In this document: piece by piece, positions 1 through 12,500 of the stretch
Layout of the letters: each line of letters begins with the position of its first letter
Numbering within the stretch: the first letter of the stretch is position 1
Source: Achatina immaculata
Lineage: Eukaryota; Mollusca; Gastropoda; Stylommatophora; Achatinidae
Direction of reading: 5' to 3'
Length of the DNA stretch: 64,000 nucleotides
Assembly (NCBI GenBank): GCA_009760885.1
Contig: CM019719.1
Coordinates: 36,723,584-36,787,583, forward strand
The notes under the pieces: generated by a model
Databases searched by the model: none
Told to the model about the DNA's origin: nothing
The model's input: only the letters and a program-made list of their open reading frames with translations
Position numbers and translations under genes: made by a program

Positions 1-250
1 ATCTTTTGCCTTTTGATATTATCTAGTGCTGGTGCTTTTCCTTGAGTGGATTTCTGATTTCAGTTTCTAATAACAGTGGCCCTTCATTATTAATGATGAT
101 ACTAATTTGCCCCTCTATAAGTTCACTATACATATCTTTTTTTTGTGTTCTGACAATTTCTTTAAGAGCTCCTGGTTTTCTTTGATAACTTGCTCTTATT
201 TCTTTCTCAGCAATTTATAACTTTGCTCAGCTGCAAAATATATTTATTAT
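1..250 (-). mobile_element. LINE reverse-transcriptase fragment
   Basis: The minus strand reads ELIEGQISIIINNEGPLL and, after a frameshift, QGKAPALDDI, similar to the segment before RT domain 1 of LINEs (GKAPGxDGI). Degraded and cut by the window edge. Confidence 0.4.
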
Positions 251-412
251 ACATAATGTGGTGTAATATGTATTATAAACAATATTTATATATTTGCAAA
301 ATAATATTTATTAAATCTAAATGTGTAAATCAATGTTCATTTAAAATGTGAACTTCTTTACAAAGTCTGTATGTGCTTATCAGGGGAAGTTACTTGCTTA
401 TGAAGTTCGTAC

Positions 413-583
413 CTGGTGGTGTGGCATACATCACAAGAAAGTCCTTGTAACACGGGGCAGAGGAAATAACTGGTTCTGCTAAACAGCCTTGTTCCTGAAG
501 TACCTGCTTTCCACCTGCTGTGAACCTGAAGGCAGAAGATATGGATAAACCTTCATGCTGAAAGTGTTTCACATTTCTCATAT
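413..583 (-). CDS. Caspase 1 exon: linker and start of small subunit
   Basis: Encodes ISSAPCYKDFLVMYATPPG and ends at CCAG|GTACGA in phase 1, equivalent to the IPG|GTATG boundary of caspase 2. Acceptor TATTAG (start 583) gives the phase that fits the upstream exon. The alternative CTTTCAG (start 557) has a better pyrimidine tract but would need a phase-0 donor that I do not see. Confidence 0.8.
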
Positions 584-3500
584 CTAATAGTCATCATTAT
601 CATGATCATCATCAATAAAAGGCATGAATGAAAATTTTGCATTCTATTTGAGTTTCCTCTCACATTTCTTGCACTCTGGAACTCTGATACACAATAATTA
701 GTGTATAAGTATACAACTATACAGGAAGCACTGCAGTAAAGCTGTGATACCAGAATGTATAAGATAGGAAAAAGTAGGAGCAGCTTTATTACTTAATGAT
801 TACAAAGCAGAGGTGCCATGGTATGTATAGCTCTCGCAGCGATACTACTGGACATACCGATTAAACTTCACTTTATCCTTTCCACCACCTTTTCACGTCG
901 GCACCGCACTGCAACCTTTTCCGCATTTTCTTCCTTGACCTGGAGGAGCTTCACTCCACGCGCGGCATTCGAAGAGTCGCCAGCAGTGCTTTAACCTCTG
1001 GGACAAGCCGGTTCATGCATTTCATCCGATATGACTGCACTCAGGACGTGGCCGACCTCCAGACTAGAGGTGCCGTGATTTGACTGTTTGCTTCGTTTTA
1101 TCCTTTCTACCACCTTTTCCGCAGTGATGCTGCGTGGCAACCCCATTTGCACCTTTCTTCATTGGCCGAGAAGAGCACCGCTCCACGCACGGCAGCTGAA
1201 GAATCTCGCCAACTGCGGCAGATGAGCTACCAAACGTGCCACTCATTTACCCTAAGTATCTGGTTTTCATGCACCAGATATTCGCCCTCGCCCCTTCTCC
1301 TGTCAGTTTAAACAGTTCTGCCACGGGAAGGCCAGGAGCTGGACTTGATTGCCAGAGGCTGTTTAAGACGCAATAACAGTCCTTAGAACCAACAAGTACT
1401 AATGACTTAGCTTTCAAAAGACCTTTTTTGGGGGTCTGAGATGGTTCAGTTCATTAATACGCTGTTCTCTCGTGGCTAGATGGCTGCTCGTCCTACAGGA
1501 GTCTGTGTTTGAATCCAAGGTAATTCTCTTGTGATTTTTCTTTCTCTCACGTCTCACTAAAATGCTTTATCTATGATCTTTTTAGGTCTATCATCATCAT
1601 CATCAGGTGCCATGCCAACTGGCATTGGCTATTATGCTTCTCCAGAGTACACGATCCTTCATGCAGGCCATCAGCTCAGTTGGTGATCTCCTTTCACACC
1701 ATCCTGTCAGACTGTCCAGTATCACTTCTCTTGTTCTTCCTCTTGATCTTCTTCCTTCTATTTTTCCTGTTGCTATAATATTTTCAATGCCCCCTCTTTT
1801 CATTGCATGTCCTATGAAGGTACATTTTCTCTCTCTTATCTTTTTGACAAGGTTTTTTTGTCTCTCCAGCTCTTCTCATACATTCTTCATTAGTTATTTT
1901 TGCTGTCCAGGGGATTTGCAACATTCTTCTAATAAACCACATTTCTGCTGCTTCCAATGATTTTTGTGCAGACCTGCCTATTGTCCTTGATTCACTTCCA
2001 TATAACAAGATAGGTTCAATATAGCATTTTAGGACTCGTTTTCTAACATTCACTGATAAGGATATGTTGGCTAATATGCTCTTTTACACTCACTTTTGTG
2101 AATTGTTTGTCTGCCTTTGTTATGTTTAAGCTAATATTTAATACAAGTTTTTATGTTAAAAATATTCATGCTCATGTTAGTGATATTTTGTTTTACCTCT
2201 TTCATTACTGAATATTGATATTCTCAATTTTGTTTATTAACTCTTTAATTTCTAGTTCTGCCATCTTCCTTATTTTTGCTAGCATCCTGGAGATATTTTC
2301 AGTATCAATTCACATTAATCACAGATCTTCTTCTTTTAACTTTATTCTAATTTTTCTACTTGTATGAGGGGTGATTGATAAGTTCTTGGCATAAGATACA
2401 ATGGATTATTTGTGGACAACTGTTTTGGATTATTTCTCAACATAGTCCCCTTGCAAGTTTATGTACTTAGTCCAGCAATCCTGGAGCATACGGATCCCTT
2501 CTTTGTAAAAGTCAGCATCTTGTGCCAGTAGAAAGTGGTCTACAGCATGAATGACGTCACCATCTGAAGCAAATTTGCAACCACTGAGCTCATTTTTGAG
2601 TTTGGTAAACAGGTAGTAGTCCGAAGGGGCCAAATCTGGGGAATAAGGAGGATGTTCAAGAAGCTGGAAGCCGCATTCATGAATGGCAGCCATTGCCACC
2701 ACCGACTTGTGAACTGGAGCATTGTCTTGTCAATTTCCCTTGACGCTTTTCCTTCAGTTAAATGACCCACAGTTGCTTCACAAGATTAGCATAATAGGCC
2801 CCAGTGACCATTCTGCTCTTTTGAAGATAGTCTACCAATGGCATACCTTCTGAATCCTAAAAGATGGAAGCCATCACTTTGCCTGCAGCCAGAACCACCT
2901 TTGTTTTCTTTGGGTAAAGTAAGAGAACACAATTGTGTAGGATTAGACCTCCAAATAAGCAGGCGCGGTCCAATTGGCAATAGACTCAGAGAGCGAGGTG
3001 GGGTAGTAGGTGGCTCTCATTCATTCATTCATTTGCATGTCCCTTACGGAACTTTGCCTCCCAAACAGCACTCCTGTAGGCCTCTCGGTTGTGAGCAAGA
3101 TGGCCTGCTGCTGTTGCATCCATTTCCAGATCGTCAACGATGTCTTGCAGCCATCTTTGTCTTGGTCTTCCTCTTTTTCTTTTTCCCATTATGTATCCTT
3201 CCAATACGGTCTTCTCTAAATTATCATGACGTTTAATGTGTCCAAAATATTTAAGTTTTCTCTCTTTAATCCTCTACTAATCCTAAAAAGTGCCTCAGGT
3301 GCTCAGTGAAAGGAAAACCAGGTGGGTAAGAGGCAGTTTAAAACATCTCGCTCCCGCTGCCTTGCGGGTAGGACAGGGAGTCCAAAGGCAAGCGGAGAGT
3401 CTGTACACAAACCAGCAGTCGGCAACGGGATACCACTATTGTAGCTCCCAAGAATAATTATGCTTATTCAGAGTAATAGATTTATCATGAACAAAGTTAA

Positions 3501-6500
3501 TGGATGTTCCTCTGGAACAGCCTCATCCAGTAGGGCAGCTCACGAGCCACAGGTGAGGCCAGATCGTCATCAAGCTACTGGTGGCAAAACTAACAAGTTC
3601 AAAATAGCAACATGGAATGTTAGAACTTTATTCCAGGCTGGAAAATTAGAAAATGTAAAGAGGAAAATGGAAATGATGAAGATCAACATATTAGGAATGA
3701 GTGAAGTTAGATGGACAGGTGCAGGGAAGATAAACTCTGATAAATATACAATAATATATTCAGGAAGTGAGAAACATGAACGAGGAGTAGGAATAATATT
3801 TGATGAACAAAAGCAAGGACAGTTGTAGGATATTTGAACATCTCTGACCAAGTCCTGCTAGCCCAACTGAAGGGACGACCAGTAAACATAAATATTATAC
3901 AAGTGCACGCTCCAACATCTGAAAGTTCTGAAGAAGATGTAGAGCTATTTTATAATGACATAGAGACAGCCCTAAAACACACAAAGTAACATAAAGTTAC
4001 TATAATCATGAGAGATTTTAATGCCAAAGTTGGTAAAGGAAGAACTTCAGACATCGTTGGTGACTATGGACTGGGGGAGAGGAATGACAGAGGTAGTAAA
4101 TTAACTGAATGGGCAAGAATACATAGCATGGTTGTAAGAAACACCTGGTTTAAGCAACATCCCAGAAGACTGGCAACATGGTGCAGCCCAGACAAAAAGA
4201 CTTTTAACCAGATAGACTACGTATTAATCAACAAACGATTCGGAATGCATTACTGACAACAAAAACCATGCCAGGAGCTGACTGCAATAGTGTCCATGAT
4301 CCACTCTGTGGAAAAGTTAGAATAAAACTAAAGAAAGCATGCAGAAAAGTGAGAAACATCAAACTAAATACAGAACTCCTTAAAAATGACAAAGAACTGT
4401 GAGAACAATACAAAATTATTATAACAAATAGATACAATGCATTAGCAAAGATAAATAGTATAGATGAACAATGGGCAATGTTAAGAGATTCTATCCACCA
4501 AACTGTTAAGGAGATATACCACCAAAAAAAGAAGCCTCTAAAAATAAGTGGATGACAGATGACATCTTAGGACTGATCGACAAGAGGAGGAGGAGTAAAA
4601 ATAACAAGGAAAAATATAGCAAGATAAATAAAGAAATAAGACGCAAATGAAGAGAAGCAAAGGAAGTGTGGTTAAATGAACAGTGCAGACAAATAGAGGA
4701 CTCTCATAATAAAGACAGCAAAAACATGCACAAACGAATTAGTGAACTCACAGGCAGGAAAACAAAATATACCACAGGATGCCTGAAATCAAAAGAAGGT
4801 AAAATGTTAATGGGAAAAGAAGACATTGTGGACGGGTGGACAGAGTACACCGGTGAGCTATATGGAGGAAAAAGACCAGAATTAACACCAGATACTGAAA
4901 ACTGTGATGGACCACCAATACTTGAAGATGAAATCATAGATGCCATCAAACACATGAAGAAAGGAAAAACAACTGGGACTGATAATATAACAATAGAAGA
5001 AATAGAGGCACTAGAGGAGACAGCAATAAAAATAATAACCAAGTTACTGAATGACATTTACAACAGTGTTTATATGCCCAGTGACCTGCTTAAATCCATG
5101 TTTATAGCACTAACAAAGAGACCAGGGGCAAAGGAATGTGATGACCATTGGACTATCAGCCTCTCATGTCACATAACGAAGCTACTTCTGAGAATGATTA
5201 TGAGAATAACAAGGAAAAAGACAAAAATGGAAATAGCAGATGAACAGTTTGGATTTGTTGAAGGAAAGATAACGCACAATGCCATTTATGCTTTACAAAC
5301 ACTAACAGAAAGAGCTTTAGAAGTACAGAAAGATGTCTACTTATGCTTCATGGATTACACCAAGGCATTCAACAAGGTGAAACATAATGAAATTATTAAA
5401 ATGCTTGAATACATCAATATAGACGGCAAAGAACTGAGGATTGTAAAACATCTATACTGGCAGCAAGAAGCAGCAATTCAAATTGAAAATAGAACTGGAA
5501 AATATCAACCTATAAAACAAGGGGTGCAACACGGATGTGTACTATCTCCAGACCTTTTTTCTCTGAGAATATTCTAAGAATGATCATCACAGAACCAGGC
5601 AGAAAAATTGGAGGATACAATATTAACAACCCTCGGTATGCTGATGACACAGTACTAATAGCTGAGACTAATACTTGAGTTGTAGAAAACGGCTGAACTC
5701 TTTCACCCCAAAACAACACTGTCAGAGTTGCTAGATCTTGCACACCTAAGCAATGCTCAGAGTGATATTTAGGCAATCTCAAATAAAATGAAAAGTAGCA
5801 CATTTCTAACACAACCCATACTTTTAAATTATGGAGTAACTTCTTTCCAGTTTCTTTCTACCAGAATTTCTCATCAAAATTTATTCTAGCAGAGCATGGA
5901 AATAATTCTGGATTGAGTGGGTTAAAACTGAAGTACAAATTATCAGAAAATAAACAGTTACAAGACACACACTACTACCAGAGGGCATACAATTTCACTA
6001 TAAAGCCAAATAAAGCAGGAAATAAGATTGAGAGAAAAAAAATAGAAAATGCCATGAAATTAATGAAAGTAAAATAATAACAATCAAAATTAATGTGAAA
6101 AAAAAAAAAGCATAAACCATAACAGCACAACTTTTAAAGTTAAAAAAAAAAAAATTAAAATTGAAACAGACACAACTGTGCACATAAAAATTACTGTACC
6201 TTAGATCAGCGTTGTGGATTATGGACACTGTATAACTGGATATTATTTGTGAGACTGCTTGATTCTTTTGTAGTAAATAAAAATTACTCAGAACATTACG
6301 TGGAACATAAATGCTGTCTGTCTTCTCCCCTTTCTTGTGAATGGAATCCGTTATGTCTTCATGTTCTGGTGTTTTTATACATTGTATGGTCTGGCCATCA
6401 TCCAGCTGCTGTCCACGGCATGCCTCATTTTTTAAAAAAGGGAAAGTAATGTGAGAAACAAGTATACCAAGTTACCTTCTGCTTAAAAGAGAAAAATAAG

Positions 6501-9500
6501 TAATTAATAAGGAAATGCAGTACATTATGTATAAGAAATAGTCAGAAGTGTCTGATGCTGTTCTACAAAAAAGGTAGAAATAAGAAAAAGTGAGAAGGAA
6601 TGGCGAGAGAGGCATTGTGTTGGGCATAAGTGTAAAAGGAACAGTAACAAACCAAAATTTTGGCGATATGCCTTTATCAAAGACAATAAAAATAATGAAA
6701 TGACAAATAAACACAAAGGTGCATCAATCAAGTTTCCTTTCTTAACTTGTATATATGGTACCGTCTTTTCTTTACCACTTCTTTATTGCCTTCTCCCTAT
6801 TCCCATCTCCCTCATCTCTATTTAGGACTACTTAGACACCATCTACTTCATATGAAGAATAAGTAGTACATAACTGGCCATTATGGTCCACCAGCTTGCT
6901 CCCTGGGCTAATACTTCCATTTTTTTACCAACCTGTATATTGTCTTCTCACTACTGAAATAAAGAGCAATCAATCAATCAATTTGCTTTGCCCCTATTTA
7001 TGTGCCATATGGAGAATGAAGTATTACATAACTGGACAATGTCATCCATCAGCTTGGTCCCTGGGCTAATACTTCCATTTTTTTTACCCACCTGTATACT
7101 GTCTTCTCACTACTGAAATAAACATCAATCAATTAATCAATCTGCTTTGCCAGCATTTGTGCCATATGGAGAATGAAGTATTACATAACTGGACAATGTC
7201 ATCCATCAGCTTGGTCCTTAGACTTTTATTTCTATTCTCTCATTTTTTCAAACGATAGTTTTGTCCTCATGATTCTCATTTCTACCTGACTATCTAGCTG
7301 CATTACTTGCTTGACATCCTAACCAAGAGAATCTCTGTTAGATAAGTGCTATTTTTGTATTATTTGTTGGTTTGTTATTTTTTTGTCCTTGATAAAACCA
7401 TATTGTCAAAATATTGTTTTTTTTTAAATGTTTGTTTTATATTTCTATGTCCTCATCTCATGAACTCTTGCCACTCTTTCTCAACATTTCTCTTTCTATC
7501 TTCTTTTTTTTGTAAAACCTCACCATACACCTCAGGTTTACTAGAAAAATTTTTACTGCAGTCTTCAAGCCATGTATAAGACAGAAATTATATTTGTTAA
7601 CATAATGTTCACATCATAACAAAGTCTATTTTTTAATTATATTTTTAACAACTTTGCTTTGTAACTTTGTTAATGGCAGAAGTAACAGGAAATGACACTA
7701 CTTTTAAAAGCAATCAAAAGAACACTTCCTGATACTAACCTGGATGAAGAACAGCCGAGGTTTATTTGCCAAACTAGGGCAAGCTTTATCTGTAAAGAAT
7801 TCCATGATCTCTTCAGTTTTAATGATGTGGTCAAGGGTTAGTATCACATCCTTTTTCTCTCCATTGTTTACAACAGAATCTCCATGAGAGGATATAGCAA
7901 CTGCTAAACAGTCACAGTCACTGTAGTCTTCCATTGACACTGAAACATAATTGACTATCCAGAACAGTTTGCATAAACAGTGTGTAAACTATACTCTCCT
8001 ATAACTTTTTACTAATAACCAAATAACATTATATTGACCAGTTACTCTTCTACAATCATTGCAAACCTGATACCACTCACAGTCTGTTTCTAAATCTAAT
8101 GTGTTCTGTGGCCATTATACAGTATTTCCTGAACATGGGTATGATTAGGCTAGTTGATAGTGATCTGTTTTCTCATTTGGAAAGTTGTGGCATTCTGGGA
8201 CCCACTTCTGGTGAACTCCTGTTGACCTAGCTCTAGAAATGACAGAATGTGACCCATTTCTGTAGAGGGAACACCATGTTCTCTGTAAGGTATTGCAGTC
8301 CATGTGCAAAATTTTCAATCAGTGTGCAAATATATTCTTAGAAATATTTTGTGTGAAAATCTCCATCATAACATCAAATTAGGAAAATGTAATTTAAAGT
8401 TGTAATAGAAAAAAATAAAGCAATTAACAAGAAATCAAAAAGACAAATTTATGTAGTGCTATCATATTTTTCTTTTGCACTACTATAGTATAATGTAGCA
8501 TCAGAAAAATGAAAAATAAATGTGTATCAATGTTATTGCAGTTACTCTTTTTTGTGTGGCATATAAAACTTTATGCATGGCATTATTTTTATGTGTGTGT
8601 GTGTGCATTACCACTCAGCTTAGAGTGAACATTGGTGCATCCTCAGAAGACAATATACAAGTATCTGCTTACATAGCAAGACATACCAGACTGCACTGCA
8701 TATGTTAATATCAGCTTATGAAGCAAAACATAATATCACAAGTCTAGTCTCATGAATAAGTCAATTTTCCTTCAAACCTGCAGTAGATTTTTTTTTAAAA
8801 ATGATACTCTCAGAACCTAATGATTAAAAAATATGAAGTTTTCAGTCCAATTTTGTTCTGAGGCTTGACAGATTCTTAGTTAGGTTCTAACACTATCTCA
8901 CTGTGTTGTGGGCAAAGTCCCATATGTGAAGTCTGATTAAAAAAAAAAAAACCTGGACTGTGCTTGCTGCACAGTATATGATGGGGATGGGGTGTAGAGG
9001 AGAAGATATTGTCTGTCTGGCAATTGGCGACCCATAACTGACATGTTGGATTCAGGGCTGGTGAACCATGGCTGTCTAAGACCCTGTCTCACCTCTTCTG
9101 TTGGTACCCCCAGTAACAGCCCTAGCCTGATTAATGGGCAAGATCACCATCATGGCAATGGAGTCTGCTGAAGGAATATTACACATCCCCTGCCTTTTAG
9201 CTTCACACAGGAAGTGAACAAAATAGCTGCCATGATCAGCTCCCAAGCTGACATGATGCTCTGCCTCAACATCTTCTCCACATCAGCTGCAAAGAACACC
9301 AGTTCATAGTTCCAGGGAGATATTAAAGAAGTATCTGGTAAGAGATGGGAGAAACTAGCATACATGAGACTGAGTTATGCATTATAGTTTGCCCTTCACT
9401 TTCTGACATCTGTGCATGCAGTGTAATCTATAATGTTTTGCTGGGTGTGCAGACATTCTCCATTTTCAGAGACATTTTGTCCTAGTGTTATGAAATAAAT

Positions 9501-12500
9501 AAGAAAGCCTTGAATTCGGATAGTCGTAAATGGAACATGAGCTTGGAATGTTAAACATATTATGAGAATTATAACTGGAATATACTGAGTTTATATAGAC
9601 CTGCAGCAGAAAAGGAGCTATCAAGAGAAATAAAGAATTACAATATGGACATTACAGCAATACAAGAAATCAGTTGGCCAGGACAAGGTGTAGTAGAAGA
9701 AGGAGTGAAAAAAAATATGGTGGTAATACACAGAAGAGACATAAATTGAGGACAGGATTTGGAATCAAAAAGAAAATATGGGAGTCATACACTTTGAGGC
9801 TACCACTGAAAGAATCAGCACTTTGAGAGTGACAGGAAAATGGAAGAATCTTACTTTGATCAATGTACATGCACCAACTGAAGAAAAAGATGATGAAACT
9901 AAGGAAAGATTTTATGATCGGCTCGAAGGCACTATAGACAAAGTACCAAAACATGATAATTTAACTTTAATGCTAAAGATGGAAAAGAAGAAGTCCACAG
10001 ACATATTACAGGAATGCATAACCTACAAGAAACATCTAATGATAAGTTCAGAGTTCAAAACTCAGACTCCTGCTTAACTGCATTCAGGACAACCCCATAT
10101 ATGCTCCACCCCACAGCTTCGATCCAAGAGTATGTTTTCTAATAGTTCCTGTCAAATGTTGGTTGTTTACAATGCATTTTCTCCCACACAGTTCGGATTT
10201 CCTGCCAGCATCTTTAATTTGTCCCAGCTCCAGCAATCTCTTCACAGCTACATTGTTCTTCCATCCCTGCTCTTCATTTTCCCACAGTCTGTCCAATGCA
10301 GCCTTAGTAATGTCCCCCTTGTCCATTGTCATTCTGCCATTTATTTTAGCATGTCCAGCAAGTCTATCTGCCACGTCATTGTCTTGTACTCCCCTATGCC
10401 CTGGACGGTAAAGCCACATTAGGCTTGTCACAGCTGACTGGCTTAACAGATGAACCCATTATTTTCAAAGCAAATTCTTCTCAGTCTTATGAAGCATACT
10501 CTGTGAATCCATCACAGTGACACCATTAACCACATCATGAGCAACTAACCATCCCACTGTCACTGCCACAGCCTCAATGCCTGAAGTGCTGACATCAAAG
10601 GTTCCTGACCCTGTGCTACTACTCTTCCATTTCGGTAGGAAAAAAAACCCCAACCACTTCTGCTGTTTTGAGTCACTGAGCCATCTGTATATAACACCGC
10701 ATCAGAAAACCATCAGTGATGCTGGATGAGATCTTGAAGCCTCAATGAAAGGTCTTCAGATAAGCAGTAGTAAATTTCAAAGGAAAAACATCCACAAACA
10801 AACATGGCAGTCCTGTGGTGGAAAAACAAACAATCAGACAGACATAGACCATGTATTAATTAACAGCAGAGATACAAAAAATATCCAGCAGGTTACAAGC
10901 TATAGAGGAGCCAGAATGCCATATTGACCACTTCCTAGCTGGAATAAAAATGAAGATGAAACTGCTAAGATCTTACTATAACAAAAGAATTTCAACAGAC
11001 TCACAAGCAAACAGAGAAAGACTAAGAGAAGATAAAAGAAAAGAAAAGTACAGAGAAGAAATAGAAAAAGGAATCAGATCCTCAGAAAATAAAGATCATA
11101 ATGACAAATGAAAAACCATTAAGCAAATTATAAAATCAGCAGCAGAAAAGTATTTGAGAGAATGACCCAAAATGGAGGGAAAAAAAAGGTTTAATGATAT
11201 TTGCGAAGAAGCAGTCCAAAAGAGGAAGAAAGCAAGACAATTTCGGTTAAATAACCAGAACGATGCTGCAAAAAAACAAGAAGACGGAATGCATGTAATT
11301 ACAGCACAAAAATTATTAGAAACCAAAAACAAGAATATATGAAAAACATCTTCCAAAAGATAGAGGCAAACTAGCAAAGGAAAGAAACAAGAAAATTTTT
11401 TAACGATATTAAGACAATAAAGAAAGGATACCAGAAATAAACACACAGTATGTTAGACAGTAAAGATGCTATGATAAACAAGGAAATGAAAATATGTGAG
11501 AGGTTAAAAGAATATTTTGAACAGTTGTTAAACTGTGAAAACCCTACAACTGTATTACAACATATAGAAACAGTGATATGTGACCCCAGTATTGAAGAAC
11601 CTGACATGGAAGAAGTAATGATTGGCTATAGAACAGCTGAAAACAACAAAGTCTCAGGGTCTGATGAATTTATGCAGAACTGATTACAGAAGGAGGAAAG
11701 ACACTGTATGAAATATTAGGTTCACTCATGCAACAAATATGGAGGGAAGAGAAACTGCCTGACAAATGAAAACAATCATTGATAATTCCCATCTACAAGA
11801 AAGAAGATCAGAGATTATGTGAGAACAACAGAGGTATATCATTATTAAAGCTATAAAATACTATCAAAAATATTAATGAATAGAATAAAACCTTATGTAG
11901 AGGAAATCTTAGGAGATTTATCAAGCCTGATTCTGAAGGAACAGTTCTACAATAGACCAGATATTCTTGTTAAGACAGAAAGCTAAGAAGGGTTACCAGT
12001 ATGGAAAGGAAGTCCATAACATACTCACTGATTTTGAAAAGGCATATGATAGCATCCATATAAACAGCCTCTGGAATATAATGGAGGAGTTTGGGATGCC
12101 TAAGAAATACATTAACATAAACTATGCATGGAGGAAACATGGTGTTATATAAAGGAAGGAAATCAAAACCATTCCAAATAAGAACAAGCCCAAAGCAAAG
12201 TGATGCCCTGTCCCCAGTGCTGCTCAATCTTATAACAATTATAAGAACAATAAATAAAGAAGCAAGCATTAGTGGCAGAACTAGAATATTAGGATATGCA
12301 GATGATATAGATATTGTATAAGGAACTTTGCAAGAGACTACAAAAGTCTTCAAACTTCTGCAAGAACAAGCAGAAAAAGTGGGACTAAAGATAAATTATG
12401 AGAAAACTGAATACATGAGAAAGCAAGGCCAAAAAATGAAGAACACGACAATCAGATCCAAACAGAAGGTATAAGGATTAAAATAACAAATTTATATCTG

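Noticed and set aside
394..581. Caspase 1 exon extending past PPG to FISK
   Set aside because: The frame stays open, but CCAG|GTACGA matches the caspase 2 splice position and phase, so the extra residues are intronic.
3460..5577. Host gene related to CFDP2 (craniofacial development protein 2)
   Set aside because: The similarity comes from the LINE endonuclease; RT follows directly and the frames are broken.
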